Shown: piece after piece, positions 9,963 to 22,800 of the stretch | Numbering within the stretch: the first letter of the stretch is position 1 | Layout: every line of letters begins with the position of its first letter | Assembly (NCBI GenBank): GCA_021014325.1 | Contig: CM037463.1 | Span: 5,959,001-6,023,000 of the forward strand | Reading direction: 5' to 3' | DNA length: 64,000 nucleotides | Source of the DNA: Plazaster borealis | Taxonomy: Eukaryota; Echinodermata; Asteroidea; Forcipulatida; Labidiasteridae | Notes under the pieces: model-generated | What the model saw: the letters and a program-made list of their open reading frames with translations, nothing else | What the model was told of the DNA's origin: nothing | The model's database searches: none | Program-made: the position numbers and the translations under genes

Positions 9963-11831
9963 TTAGGCAGCAGAGACGGTCTCAGACACAGTGCCGGTCG
10001 CTACACCGTCAACCACCTGGTTCGAATCCCGCTGTCTACAGAACAGCTCCCTGATCCCTTTACGGAACGGCTTATTGGTCATGGTGTAAATGACTGGATT
10101 CACACAGGAATTACCCACGGCTAAGATGACGGTGATGTGGTGTGAAGGTACCCACAGAACCAATGGAACTCCGAGATTGAAGAGAAGGTACCAGACTTGG
10201 CTTGGACTCCAGCACACACCGAATGTTATGACGCAGGCCAGGAGTGTCTTTACAAGGGTCTGTGAGGCTCGGAGCTGCCACATTTCTCGCTGGTCGCTTG
10301 GATTTAAACCCAACGAGGCTGAAAAATATGACGAAACTGTCCTAAATAAAGACATTTCAAAATAATGTGGGAGCGGCTCGGAAAAATCTTCTTCAACGGC
10401 TTTTATATACAGTATCTTCTCTTTACATTAATATTTTGGGGGTTAAAAATGCTGTTCGTGGCTGTTGACCATGCATTTTCGTCATCAATTTATGTTTTAG
10501 GTTTGTTTGAAAATCCCGGTGCTGGGTCGACGCGTTTGCCTTTGTTTGCATTTTGTTTGTCTTTTTGAGTCAGCATACTCGGATTCATGAGCAAGTTTAA
10601 GACATATCCTTTTCTCAAATATTTTGAGCGGCTCGTTCTAATTGAAACGTAAAGGGATTGTATACGTGTGGTAATTGGAACCCACTGTTTGTTTCAACCC
10701 TATATAGTTGTAGATATATACCATAAAATTAAGCTGTGAAAATGTTAATTCAAAAGGTGGTAGCGTTGTTGAGATGTTGCCAAAAATCTGGAGCGGTTAT
10801 GTCCACGCAGGAAGAATAATCTGTAATTGGAATACACAATCTAAGGAACGTTACTGCAGTAGCGCTTCTCAGGTTAACATTTTTGGGGATAACAAGTGAT
10901 ATCTTTTTTCCATAATCGCAGTACTTCGAAGTGAAAAGTTGTTCAAAGTGCCATATACTATACAAAGCTACTCCTTACCAAGTAAGTTTTTATTGCCATT
11001 AATTTTCAGAGTCATTACCAAACGTATAACAGAACTAAAGGATCCCCTATTGGAAATATTTGTAACAATATTGTAACTTGAAGATTTCTTTTCCCGCAGG
11101 AAAGAATTTATTAATAACTAACCTGTTCGAGCAGTTAACATCTCCACTTGTCTGTTGAGTGTTGAGATAACTTTCAGTTGCGCAAACATCATCACAATGA
11201 ATGGAGCGAAGAAGTTGACCGTGAAACTGAACACGCCAAATGCCATTATAAATCCTCGGTTAGACCAGCCGTTTCGGTGACAACCAACTACTTCATCTTC
11301 TTCATACAATAAAACAATGTTGATTCTCGCCATAACTGCGAACATCCAACAAGCAGCAATCATCATGTATTTATTTCGTTTGGAAAACAACTTCTTGTAT
11401 TTGTGTGGGTAGACGATGGCGACATACCGCTCCAAATTGACCGCCGTCAAACCCAAGACTGACGTCATCGTGAAGAACCAAAACAGGAAACTGCTGGTGT
11501 AAACTCGACACCAAACCTCACCGAAGAACCCAGGGTTTGGAGCGGAGTTGTGTTTAGGTAAGATATAAAAGGGGATAACCAGAACGCAGACCATGAAATC
11601 TACAATGGAGAGATGCACTAAGAAATCACTGGTATTAGACCGCAGGGACGGCACACGGAGGAGTACGATGGCAACCAGCAAGTTACCAGTGATACCAACC
11701 ACGCCGATTATGCAGAAGAGAGCTAAGACGAATTTGGTGAAAGCATCGCTGTCTCCCGTCGTTGAGTCTCCATCACTCGGTGTTTCTTCAATACTCGGGA
11801 CCGATGCTTTTGAGAGGTTAAGCTGCTCCAT
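9963..11831 (-). CDS. Receptor B: two-exon class A GPCR, 354 aa
   Basis: Exon 1 is 11831-11123 and exon 2 is 10318-9963, with the same donor (CAG|GTTAGT), acceptor (TTTTTCAG|CC) and phase-1 junction as gene A, and an intron of only 804 bp. The product is the same length as A and differs at scattered sites, for example K-H-N instead of K-P-K after TM2 and CWSPSQVW instead of CWIPNQVW in TM6. All hallmark residues are kept: GN, TM2 Asp, ERY, the Cys pair, the TM6 CWxP and NPVIY. The tail ends in a Ser/Thr-rich TVSETVSAA. This is the cleanest copy of the A-C subgroup because its intron lacks the insertions of A and C. Ligand unknown. Confidence 0.89.
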
Positions 11832-12930
11832 GAAGACAATGTCTAGTTACTGACACTTTTTGACGCTCTATCCTAACTCACTTTTATCTTGAGTCAGTTT
11901 CAAAAGATTCAGCTTTAATTACATGGTCGTAATTACATGGTCTAATTGTTGAGTTCGTCTGTAAAGAAAGACCAAAATACATGTACGTGTATCGTCCGGC
12001 TGTTCATCGGCTGCAGTCTATGATACAATTCTTAGGAATTGACTAAATTTATATATTTTTATACTGTAGAGAAGCATCGCCAAAAGCATGTGACTGAACC
12101 AAACTTTACAAGGAGGAATGTAATAAGGAATACTTGTTTTCTATCAGAAAAGGGTGGCCTTTAATCAAATCTCACAACCTACCACACCTCGCAATACAAA
12201 ATATTCTACAGAAATTCCATTATAAAATGTCGTTGTTTCCATTTGAATGGCACAGTTTGCCAAGAATTTCCGTAAATTAAGAACACTCTTTCTTTTCAAG
12301 ATGTGACGCGGTATTTTAATAACATACAAATTCACCGCCAGGTTTTTATTTATTGGTTCTTGAGTGCTTTGTTACATCTATACGCTATACATTATGCCAA
12401 AAAAGCCCATGTCGACATATTCAAATCTCACAACCTACCAAACCTCACAAACGAAATTTTCTACAGAAATTCCATTAAAAAATGTAATGTTTCCATTTGA
12501 ATGGCACAGTGTGCTGCTTGCCAAGAATTGCCGTAAATCAAGAACACTCTTTGTGTAGAAGATGTGACGCAGTATTTTAATAACATTAGAATTCACCGCC
12601 AGGTTTTTAACGATTGGTTCTTGAGTGCTTTGTTACGTCTATATGCTATACAGAGACTATGTCGACTAATAATCAAATCTCACAACCCAATTCACCTCAC
12701 AAAATCAAATTTATTTCTTGTTTAACCGCCAACGTGAGAAGCCACACCACAAGCATGCGACTGCCACTGAAGCATTGGACCAAATTAGATTGCTTTCAGC
12801 TAAAGGAGAAACATTTTGTAAATATTTATTGAATGACCACTATTGACCATCAGATGCCCATTGGCCGAATTTGTATGACGAATGCTGTGAATTAAGAACC
12901 CTGCGCTGCAGTATCAAGGTCATGGTCACG
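11832..12930. repeat. 5' flank of receptor B with tandem units
   Basis: Colinear with the 5' flank of receptor A. Units of about 265 bp start near 12165 and 12422 (AATCTCACAACCTACCA), followed by a divergent third unit near 12675. The block ends in the TTGGCCGAATTTGTATGAC stretch at about 12880. It carries the uninterrupted site used as the empty-site control for the LTR at 2728-3524. Confidence 0.7.
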
Positions 12931-13357
12931 TGGTCCCCTCATGGTGCAGTCGCTGACTGCACCGTTACGCGTTCGTGTAAGTTTTTTTTAGCTCCTCACA
13001 AACTCTTCTAAAATGGTTTCAATAGACGCAGAAAGGTTCACTGAATCCCCAGAACCCCTCAAAAAAGGCAAAACAAATTTCCATGTGTGGATTGCAGTCG
13101 AAAAACCAAAAACCCCCCAATGTTACCAAAATCCAACTTTTTGCATGGTCCCCTCATCGCGCAGTCGCTGACTGCACCATTAGACGTTCGTGTATAGTTT
13201 TTTTAGCTCCTCACAAAATCTTCTAAAATGGTTTCAATAGACTCACAAAGGTTCACTGAATCACCAGAACCCCTCAAAATAGGCCAAAAAAATTCCATGT
13301 GTGGATTGCAGTCGAAAAACCAAAAAACCCCAATGTTACCCAAATCCAACTTTTTTT
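12931..13357. repeat. Two-copy tandem duplication, period about 215 bp
   Basis: The first copy starts TGGTCCCCTC at 12931 and the second at 13146. Both contain the near-palindrome GCAGTCGCTGACTGC, then TTTTAGCTCCTCACAAA and CATGTGTGGATTGCAGTCG. The copies differ at several bases. No coding sequence. Confidence 0.75.
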
Positions 13358-13962
13358 CGTTTTTTTTGCACTGCTTACCAGTCTACTGAGAAACAAGGTA
13401 TCTTATTTATTTGGCCTACCCTGGCCTTTTTATAATAAACATCTGGTCCTCTTGTGTCGGCCTGAGGTCTCCAACCGCAAAGCCAGAGTGACAGGATGAT
13501 TGATTGCCTGATAGTAGAGGCGCAAGATCAATGACCTTGTAGGGTGTATCGTACGTCAACGGGTATACAATTCCCATGGGGCTTCTATGGGGCTTCGAAG
13601 TTAAAGGTGACTGTATAGGTCGATGACTCACCCCAAGCTAAATAGTCTTTTACAGTGTTGTAGGTGGAGGGGGAGTCAAGGATTGTCAAAAATTTCAAAT
13701 TTTTTGACCGCACCGTTAATGACTAAACACAATTTGTTTACGACGGTACAGTCAAATACTGCGCGATGCCACGTTGTAAGGTTAACAACTTGAGAAGATT
13801 ATTTGCGAGCTTCAATAGCGGTGATTTTGTCAAGTGTTGTAACATTAGGAATATAAATGGTTGGTGCTTTCTAAGAGTAGTCTGGTGCCATGTTCTTTGG
13901 TTGTTAAACATGAAAGGTTTACAGACATTGTTTTTGTGAGAGAAGTCGTTTTCTGCCTTTTT
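13358..13962. other. Intergenic, 3' flank of receptor C
   Basis: 13534-13960 is the B/C shared 3' flank described at 9321-9962. 13358-13533 has no recognised feature. Confidence 0.5.
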
Positions 13963-16198
13963 TTAGGCAGCAGAGACGGTCTCAGACACAGTTCCGGTCG
14001 CTACAACGTCAACCACCTGGTTCGAATCCCGCTGTCTACAGAACAGCTCCCTGATCCCTTTACGGAACGGCTTGTTGGTCATGGTGTAAATGACTGGATT
14101 CACACAGGAATTACCCACGGCTAAAATGACGGTGATGTGGTGTGAAGGTATACCCACAGAACCAATGGAACTCCGAGATTGAAGAGAAGGTACCAGACTT
14201 GGCTTGGACTCCAGCACACACCGAATGTTATGACGCAGGCCAGGAGTGTCTTTACAAGGGTCTGGGAGGCTCGGAGCTGCCACATTTCTCGCTGGTCGCT
14301 TGGATTTAAACCCAACGAGGCTGAAAAATATGACGAAACTGTCCTAAATAAAAACATTTCAAAATTGTGGGAGCGGTTCGGAAACATCTTCTTCAACGGC
14401 TTTTATATACAGTATCTTCACCGATGGTTTGACATTAATATTTTGGGGGTTAAAAATGCTGTTTATGGCTGGTTCGTTGACCATGCATTTTTGTCATCAA
14501 TTTATGTTTTAGTTTTGTTTGAAGATCCCGGTTCTGGGTCGATGCGTTTGCCTTTGTTTGCATTTTGTTTGTCTTTTTCAGTCAGTACTTAGTTTAAGCC
14601 ATACCCTTTTCTCTCAAATTTGAGCGGCCAGTTTTAATTCAAACTTAAAGGAATTGTTCACGTTTGGTATTTGGAACCCACTTAAGTTGTAGATAAATAC
14701 CATAAAACTAACCTGTGAACAATTCATTTCAAAAGGCAGCGTTTTTTGATATAATTGCCGAAAATCTGGAGCGGTTATGGGCAGGAAGAATATCTGTAAT
14801 TGGAATACACAATCTGAGAAACGTTACTGCAGTAACGCTTCTCAGATTAAATTTTGTGGGGATAACAAGTAATATCATTTTCCATAACCGCAGTACTTCG
14901 AAGTGAAAGGTTTTTCAAAATGCATTATACTATCCAAAGCTGCTGTAGGCCTACCTCTTACCAAGTAAGTTTTTATTGCCATTAACTTTCCAGAGTCATT
15001 ACCAAACGTATGCAGACCCTTTAAAGGCACTAAACACGTTTGGAAATTGTCAAAGACCAGTGTTCTCACTTGGTTTATCCCAACATATGCATAATATAAC
15101 AAGCCTGTGAAAATTTGGGCTCAATTGGTCATCGAAGTTGCAAGAAAATGATGAAAGAAAAAACACCCTTGTTGTACAAATTTGTGTGCTTTCAGATAGG
15201 AATAAAAACTTCTTGCAAGAAGTTTTTATTACTTTAGTGAGAAATTACCTACGTTACTTCAGAGGGAGTCGTTTCCTACAATGTTTTATACTATCAACAG
15301 CTCTCCGTTGCTTGTTACCAAGTAAGTTTTTATGCCAATATTTATTTTGAGTCATTACCAAACGTGTACAATACCTTTAAGCGGTTTAACTGGGTAACTT
15401 ATAAGAACAAAAAAACTAAAGCATCCCCTATTGGAAATATTTGTAACAATATTGTATTTGTAGGTTTCTTTTCCCGCAGGAAAGAATTAATTAATAACTA
15501 ACCTGTTCGAGCAGTTAGCATCTCCACTTGTCTGCTGAGCGTTGAGATAACTTTCAGTTGCGCAAAAATCATCACAATGAATGGAGCGAAGAAGTTGACG
15601 GTGAAACTGTACACGCCAAATGCCATTAGAGATCCTCGGTTAGACCAGCCGTTTCGATGACAATCAACTACTTCATCTTCTTCAAACAATAAAACAATGT
15701 TGATTCTCGCCATAACTGCAAACATCCAACAAGCAGCTATCATCATGTATTTATTTTGTTTGTAAAACAATTTATTGTATTTGTGTGGGTAGACGATGGC
15801 GACATACCGCTCCAAATTGACCGCCGTCAAACCCAGACTGACGTCATCGTGAAGAACCAAAACAGGAAACTGCTGGTGTAAACTCGACACCAAACCTCAC
15901 CGAAGAACCCAGGGTTTGGAGCGGATTGAGGGTTAGGCAGGATATAAGCGGGGATAACTAGTACACAGACCATGAAATCTACAATGGAGAGATGCACTAA
16001 GAAATCACTGGTATTAGACCGCAGGGACGGCACACGGAGGAGTACGATGGCAACCAGCAAGTTACCAGTGATACCAACCACGCCGATTATGCAGAAGAGA
16101 GCTAAGACGAATTTGGTGAAAGCATCGCTGTCTCCCGTTGTTGCATCATCACTTTGTGCTTCTAGAAGAGAGACATCAGATAGTTTTAACTGCTCCAT
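13963..16198 (-). pseudogene. Receptor C: class A GPCR with two frameshifts
   Basis: The layout matches A and B: exon 1 is 16198-15503 and exon 2 is 14320-13963, with the same splice sites. Exon 1 lacks one base in TM3 (CCCAGACTG near 15835 where the paralogues read CCCAAGACTG), which breaks the frame just before the ERY motif. Exon 2 carries two extra bases (GGTATACCCAC near 14150 versus GGTACCCAC) before TM7. The N-terminus is also four codons shorter and more diverged (MEQLKLSDVSLLEAQ). As read it cannot make a seven-helix receptor. The damage is slight, so it is either a recent pseudogene or, less likely with two separate sites, sequencing error. The intron contains a TTAA-type MITE. Confidence 0.83.
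15025..15376. mobile_element. TTAA-type foldback MITE, 352 bp (intron of receptor C)
   Basis: The element starts AGGCACTAAACACG and ends GTACAATACCT, with TTAA on each side (15021-15024 and 15377-15380). The centre holds the palindrome AACTTCTTGCAAGAAGTT. The same family occurs at 23888, 39539 and 46203, each between TTAA tetranucleotides. TTAA duplication is typical of piggyBac-type transposition, but no transposase is present. An older remnant of the same family's right end lies just before it (14940-15010) and also occurs in the introns of A and B. Confidence 0.82.
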
Positions 16199-16840
16199 GA
16201 AGAACGTTGAGATTAACTTCGTTTTCTGGAGTGCTCTGTATGCCTATCCTTGTTAATTGTGGTCTAATCAGTGAGTTCGTTTATCAAGCTATAACAACCG
16301 TCTTCTCTAGTTTTCCAACGGTGGACACTGACTGAATATTACTGTGTAACTGCCAAGGCTTGAGGAACGACCAATCTTTAAAAACAAGCCACTGGCAAAA
16401 GGGAATTTTTCAATAACAACTATAAGTTTAATACATAATTTTTTTAACCAGTGCAGGCAATTGTCCCTTAATGATAGTCAGCACAATAGGCTAATTTTTT
16501 GTTCTGTATTGACTAAAGATTTAATTTGAAGTCGTTTTGTCGTCTAAACCATGTGTGCGAAATTATTCTTCCCCAGGGTCAGTGCGCGTTTCACGAAGAC
16601 TTTGTCTTTGACAAAAGGGCTTTCTTTTAATCTTTTGGCAAACAAGGCCTGCGGGTTGATCAAAGTAAGGGCCTGAGTTTAAGTCCCAAGTGCATTTCCA
16701 TATTATAAAGAAAATGAGGTCACCTTACAGACTTATACCATTAGAGAATTCTTGTATTTCCGGGAACTTGGAGCGCATCACTCTAAAAACTTTCGGGTCA
16801 GAATTGACACGGATCCCGGGTACCGGGGGCCTGACCCATG
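16199..16840. other. 5' flank of receptor C, shared with receptor F
   Basis: This matches the F upstream sequence at 48252-48950 (TCAGTGAGTTCGTTTATCAAG, TTTTCCAACGGTGGACACTG) better than the A/B flanks, although the C exons belong to the A-C subgroup. It suggests recombination between units. No gene seen. Confidence 0.6.
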
Positions 16841-18208
16841 TAATTCATTCATTTCTTTATTTTTTCCAACACACAAAGAATAAGTGATGAAATAGACATG
16901 TATTATAAATTATATTATATTATAATAATAAGAAAACATAAGGACTTTTGGATAACTGTGTAAGGATGGAGGTCTCCAAGAAGCATTAGCTTGTCAAGTA
17001 GAGACCCCACTCGATACAAGAACAAAAACAGAACAATACAGCAATATGAAAACACTAGTACAACTAAATTACAACTCGGATATTGGTAGAGCTAGTATAA
17101 AGTAAACTCGAGGTTGGAATAAAAGTTAGCCTGCTTATAAATATTGGCTGATTAATTGATATTTTAATTTCCGCTTGAATACACCAATCCTTCACCGATC
17201 TTGACTCTTGGTGGCAGCAGACAAACTGCGGTGGTACTGCGGTGGTACGACCTTGCCACTTATGTAACTATTATTTATAAACAACCATTATTTACATATA
17301 ACCATTTATAAATTAACTAGTGTAGCCCAGCCCTTAAGCTCATCGATAGGCAGCACAGTACCACCCAGGTACCACCGCAGTAATGGAGGCGTTTCTGCTG
17401 CCACCAAGAGTTCAAGATCGGCGAAGGATTGGTGTATAAGAATAAACTCCGTATTTTTCTCAGAGACGTGTTCAAGGAATTCCACAGCTTAGGCCCTTCA
17501 TGTTTGACACCTTTTTGAGCTAGTGTGCGAGCATATGGATGATGAAAATCAGTACACTGCATATTGAAGTGATAGTGAATATCTAGATTTTTACTGAACA
17601 TTGAACAGATAGTGTTAGGCAGTTTTTTTATTGTGATGCTGATACATGAAGGTCCCAAGCCGTAAACGATATTATGTCATCGACTTTAAGCGTTTTGTGA
17701 TTATGGAATAAGGATTGCTGTGAGCCCGGTAATCAGTATGGTTGATAATTCTAAGTGCCCTTTTTTGAAGGGTAATAATTCTATTAATTTTACCTATTCC
17801 ACATTTACCCCCTGCCAAAATGCCATAACTAATGTAAGGTAAAACTATAGGCATTGTAGAGAGTGAATAAGATATTATTTGGGAAAAAAGTTTTAAGTTT
17901 GTTGATAACACCAATATTTCTTGAAATAATTGAGCAAGTGTTATTAATTTGCTTATTCCAAGAAAGAGATTGATCAATATACAATGTTACACAATCGGTT
18001 TTCTCGATAGGTGTGTTATCAATAAAGACATTCTGAATATGGAAATTGTGTTTTTTACTGAAGAACATAAAGTTAGTTTTTTAATGTTAAGAGACAACCT
18101 ATTGGCTTTAAGCCACTCATTGACATTTTTAAGCTCTGAATTCACCGTTCGAAAAAGAACACCAGGGTTAGGATTATATAAAACAAGTTGCTATCATCAG
18201 CAAAGAGA
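16841..18208 (-). mobile_element. 5'-truncated CR1/L2-like LINE, minus strand
   Basis: Minus-strand reading frames encode the end of a non-LTR reverse transcriptase split by frameshifts: IDQSLSWNKQI and SRNIGVINKLK (about 18068-17829), then PYISYGILAGG and LQKRALRII (about 17870-17672), then PYARTLAQ and GPKLWNSL (about 17660-17450). These match the region after the RT catalytic core in CR1-type elements. The 3' end is near 16841 and has a GAATGAAT-type tail. The paralogous flanks at 25413 and 48940 lack the insertion. It is defective and interrupted by a foldback element. Confidence 0.78.
17181..17435. mobile_element. Foldback element nested in the LINE, 255 bp
   Basis: The inverted repeats start ACACCAATCCTTC and end with GAAGGATTGGTGT; the arms run about 60 bp and include TCTTGGTGGCAGCAG and CGGTGGTAC/GTACCACCG. 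Removing the element and one copy of a 2-bp repeat (AT) restores the LINE reading frame through to its stop codon, so insertion followed LINE integration. The 2-3 bp duplication fits Tc1/mariner- or Harbinger-like mobilisation. Confidence 0.75.
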
Positions 18209-19711
18209 ATGCTGCCCCGGAAACTTGATAACAATGGGATTTTAGAAGGGATTCTGCGTCAGTTTGATCCATTTCTTGGTCATTTTGACACAGATTCCGG
18301 GTCACTCGGCCATGCCCTGCTCAGAGGGTTATGTGGCTCTTAGTCCCCCCAAGGGGCGGCGCTATAGGGGGAAGAAACCCCCCTCCCCTTACCCGGAACC
18401 GGCTAAATATTTAGTTGTAAGAGTGGGTTTTTAGAGATGCATAATGCAAAATTAGCGTATTGTCTGCGTTAATGCCCTAAAATGTTCCAGAGGGCTCGAG
18501 ATGACAAAGTGCTCAGATTGATCTTAAGTGCGAACCAATCTTAATTGCTAAGCAAAGTGTGATGCCACAATACAAATCACTATAGGGTAGGCCTATATGG
18601 TGATATTTCAAACTCATCTTAAGGTGAATATTAGTGGTTTGAGATTTCGACTCCAGGTCACTCTTCTTACTTCATTACACTGGTTGAGATTGCTACCATT
18701 AATACATCAGAAAGATACATTTCTGACAATAGGATGTTTCAAATCTGGGCTACTAAAACTTCCTGGGGGCAAGTAAAAATATGCACAGTTTAGGCCTATA
18801 GCCCATTGGGCTACTTTACAAAAGGCCTACTAGCCCATTGGGCTACTTTACAAAAAGCTTTAGCGCAAGGTCTGACATAAGACCGGCTCTTAGAACGTGT
18901 CTGAATTAATTGCCAACTAGGCAGTGGCTACGTCTGGAACGCCGAAATGTTCTACAACTCGCTGCAGCTATTTAACGGCCATTCATAGCCGAAGTCGCTT
19001 AATTCTGACGCGGCCTAAAGTCTTTCCGATCCACTAAGCACAGAAAACCATTTGGTGTGACAGTCATCCTATTAGGTTATTAACTAGGCCTATATAAACA
19101 TAATTGCTTTTAGAAACTCACAATGACGCACAACCATGTGTGCATGACCAAAATTACTCCCATATTGTGCATCACTGTCTTTCCAATGTTTAAACTGTCC
19201 TAAATAAACTAACAGACTGAAAGTCTTATTTGAACATGTCAATTTTTAATTTTCAGTTTTCTCGAATGGGTCAACGATTTCCATACGAATTGCCAACGTC
19301 CCCCTGTCAGGCACACAACGAGGTATTTCTGGAGTTTCTAAAAACAAAACACATAGAGAGCGACTTCATTTTAACCATGGATATCCAGTCAGAGACTAAG
19401 TGAGTTCCAGTATTTTATAGAATCAGAGTCGGAGAGATGCGTGCAAACGGAGAAAGGTTGCGACTTGTATTATTCACGTAAATGTGGTATAAAATAATAT
19501 GTGAACGCGCCACGCGGTAGAGAGTGGGTGAAGAGAATAAAGAGGATTTGATGCGCACAACAAAGACTATTCTTTCTCACATGGGTAGCAATATTCCGGT
19601 CTTGGTAGATTTCAGACGCCCCTGGAGAAGTCTCCAAGAGTAACATATAGAGACACATTGACCTCGTTGTTGTACGTTGCTCTAAATAGGATAGCTTGTT
19701 TTATTGTTTAA
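18209..19711. other. Intergenic between units C and D
   Basis: 18209-18780 continues a flank shared with 25440-25720 and 48950-50250 (GCGAACCAATCTTAATTGCTA). 18801-18858 is a two-copy direct repeat of GCCCATTGGGCTACTTTAC. 18895-19016 resembles a worn copy of the GGCCGTGTCTGAATT foldback MITE seen at 54037. 19446-19643 is about 90% like 49203-49405 (GGGTAGCAATATTCCGGTC). No gene is recognised. Confidence 0.55.
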
Positions 19712-19826
19712 TTAACATGGACTGGAGGAGGATGATTCAAAAGAGGGCGCTATATCAAAAGAAGTTTGTGCACAGTTCGCCGTATTGGGGGACAGAATCT
19801 CCAGGGGGACAGAATCTCCTGCCACA
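19710..19826. mobile_element. Truncated MITE forming the last coding segment of receptor D
   Basis: Homologous to the right three-quarters of the complete element at 35884-36044 (GGACAGAATCTCC repeats, ATTAACATGGACTGG). The right end GCCACA abuts CCGG at the same place in the receptor tail as in E. The left terminal repeat is missing, so D was truncated or rearranged after insertion. The receptor D stop codon at 19712-19714 lies within the element. Confidence 0.75.
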
Positions 19827-22800
19827 CCGGTCGCTACACCGTCAACCACCTGGTTCGAATCCCGCTGTCTACAGAACAGCTCCCTGATCCCTTTACGAAA
19901 CGGCTCGTTGGTCATGGTGTAAATGACTGGATTCACACAGGAATTACCCACGGCTAAGATGATAGTGAAACGGCCGGTAGGTCCAAGTATAGTCATTGGA
20001 ACACCAACATTGAAGAGCAGGAAACAGACTTGGTTTGGAATCCAGCACACACCGAATGTTATGACGCAGGCCAGGAGTGTCTTCACCAGGGTCTGGGAGG
20101 CCCGGAGCTGCCACATTTCACGCTGGTCGCTTGGATTTAAACCCAAGGAGGCTGAAAAATATGATGAAATATTCCTAAATAAACACATTTAAAAATTTGT
20201 GAACAGGGCTCGGTAAAATATTCTTCAACGGATTTTTCATACAGTCTCACAAATGGTTTGACATGAATAGTTTCGGGACTAAAAATGCTGTTTGTGGCTG
20301 GTTCGTCGACCTTGCATTTTTGTCATAAATTTATATTTTAAATTTGTTTGAAGATCCCGTTCTGGTCGCGGCCCGGTTCTGGGTTGATGCGTTTACCTTT
20401 GTTTGGAATGTATTTCTTTTGTCTTTTTTAGTCGGCATATTAGGATTCATGTGCAATTAACCCTGCGTGACACCATCAAAACATTTTTACACTCGGACAC
20501 CATCACGGACCTATTGAGTAACAGTTAGATTTTAGCGTGTATTACATTCTTGTAGAGAACCAAATCACTTTTAAATTGCCCAAATTATTAGATATAGACC
20601 CTTCTGACTAAATAAAACAAATTCAAGCAAAACGCATTTGTAGATGACCCCACCCACATTTTGTACTTTGTAAAATTTATACAACTTTACTTGAAACCAT
20701 AAAAATATGGACACGCTTACAATATATGACTGTTTTCAACAGTCGGTTTATAATAGCGTGTAATACATGGAGCTCCATGTGTCAGAATATTATCTGAACA
20801 CCCCTATTAGACGAATAGAACAGTCTCTGTAAATAGTTCCCAGTAGCTGTGTAATCCTATTGTGTAACTCAGCAGTTCTTTGAAAACTTAATTTGTACAT
20901 TGTGTTTCCCAGAAAGTCAATGCAGCATGCAGCTTCTTATTTAAGATCTAACTTTATTTTATCCAGTAAGTGCTTTAACCATGGTTGTCATGCTTTCAGA
21001 TAAATGTACTTTGCATCATAACGGAACGATTCAAATTCACAATAGTTGCTATAGGAACCTGCGTTGACAACAGTCGCGAACGGGTGTATTAAGTTTGAGT
21101 ATAGCAAGAGAGGGAGGGAGATAGTGATCAGATGATTTTCGAATCAAGTTTGAGACAGATGCTATGAGGAGTGATCGTGCTTTGTAATATTGTTACCAAG
21201 CATAGCAACATACAGCTATATCAAGAATAACCAAGGCAGCGACTTTATTGAAGATTATAATTGTCTAGTAATTAGTATCGTTTGAGAGTATCTTCAGGGC
21301 CAGTGTTGCCACTAGATTAAGACACACCACAGTTTAACAACCGTAAGTTAATTTATAATTGTGTAATTCTAAGAATCACAGTGTTGAATTAAGAGTCATT
21401 GGTTGTACTGATTAGCTTAAAACGAATAGCAGATTGTTTGAATTATGTCCCAGAAGATGACCACTGATATTTTGCTTTGTTTCAATTGGAAAACTACGTG
21501 TCTTATATTATGTTGTTAAATATTGAACCTAAAGAAGTTGAGCAAATGTGATAGCATATTATTCCTGGAAGTTGAGCAAATGCGATAGTATATTATTCGT
21601 GGAATCCCTGATTGTTTTAATATTATATATGGTTTCGAGCTAAGGGCTATTCCCAAGCCAAGGTCCTATCCGGACTGCACTAGAGACGAGGCCACGTCCA
21701 AGAACTGACTTGACGTAGAGGCTCTGCAGGCCAACGGCATAGCCGATACTGCCAACGACCAACCTCAACTACACCTAGGCCAACCCGTCCAGAAGCACTA
21801 TCCGAGACCTGGTGAAACTTAGAACCATCTTGTACATATTATATATATAGGAATTGTGATGGCTGGAAACATACTTAATTATTAGCCACTGAACTAAAAT
21901 TGCAAAGAGTCTGCAATTAACAATTATCGTGGTTGTTCATACAGTTGTGACAACTTTAAATTAATGATCCAATGAATTGAATATAAAGAAAGCTGGTGAA
22001 TAATTAAAAGCGCGCTGCGAGCTATTTAATAATTGAATGTAAATATAATGTGCACTGAAGAAGTTTGTAAATAAGAATACTGTGAAATATATTGAATTGT
22101 CCGTATTATTTCCTGTTGATGTTGCTTTAAACAGTGGATCTTAAGAGACACTAACAGTTCGGGGTATTAGGCAACGCTTTTCAGAAACATTTGAGAAATA
22201 TCCTGACACCATGATCTGACTTGTCCTTGCAACACCACCTCACTCAATTCACCAAACTACACAACCAGGTCACTGCTTACAGCCATTGTACAAGCATACA
22301 GAATAAGCCATGTCGAAACCATATGGTTCATTTCACTAAGTGTGGCTATTAACCCCGAGGTCAAGTATCTGCTGTACAATTCCTATGGGAATTCCGGGAG
22401 AGCTGGTCATTGATGGATTTTTTTTTATTGAAAAGAAAACCCCCGATGGTAACAAGACAACTGGCATGCTTGGCTAGGTGTAAATGTGGAACTTAGAATT
22501 TTTTAGATTTTAAACAATTTAATTGGCGGAGTAGCGACTTTTTAATTAAAAACTGACACTCAATAAGTCCATGATGGCATCATGCAAGGTTTTAAAGCTA
22601 TACCCCTTTCTCTAATATTTTGAGCGGCCTGTTTTAATTCAAACTTAAGCGGTACAACAGGGTACTTTGTACGAACAAAATAACTAAAGCTTCCACATTG
22701 GAAATTGTTGTAACGATATTGTATTTGTAGATTTTCTTCCCACAGGAATTAATTAATTAATAACTAACCTGTTCGTGCAGTTAACATCTTCACTTGTCTG

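Noticed and set aside
21093..22140. Solo LTR or retroelement in the receptor D intron
   Set aside because: Some sequence resembles 49680-49770, but no ends or target duplication could be fixed, and the same sequence is present in the E intron as ancestral intron.
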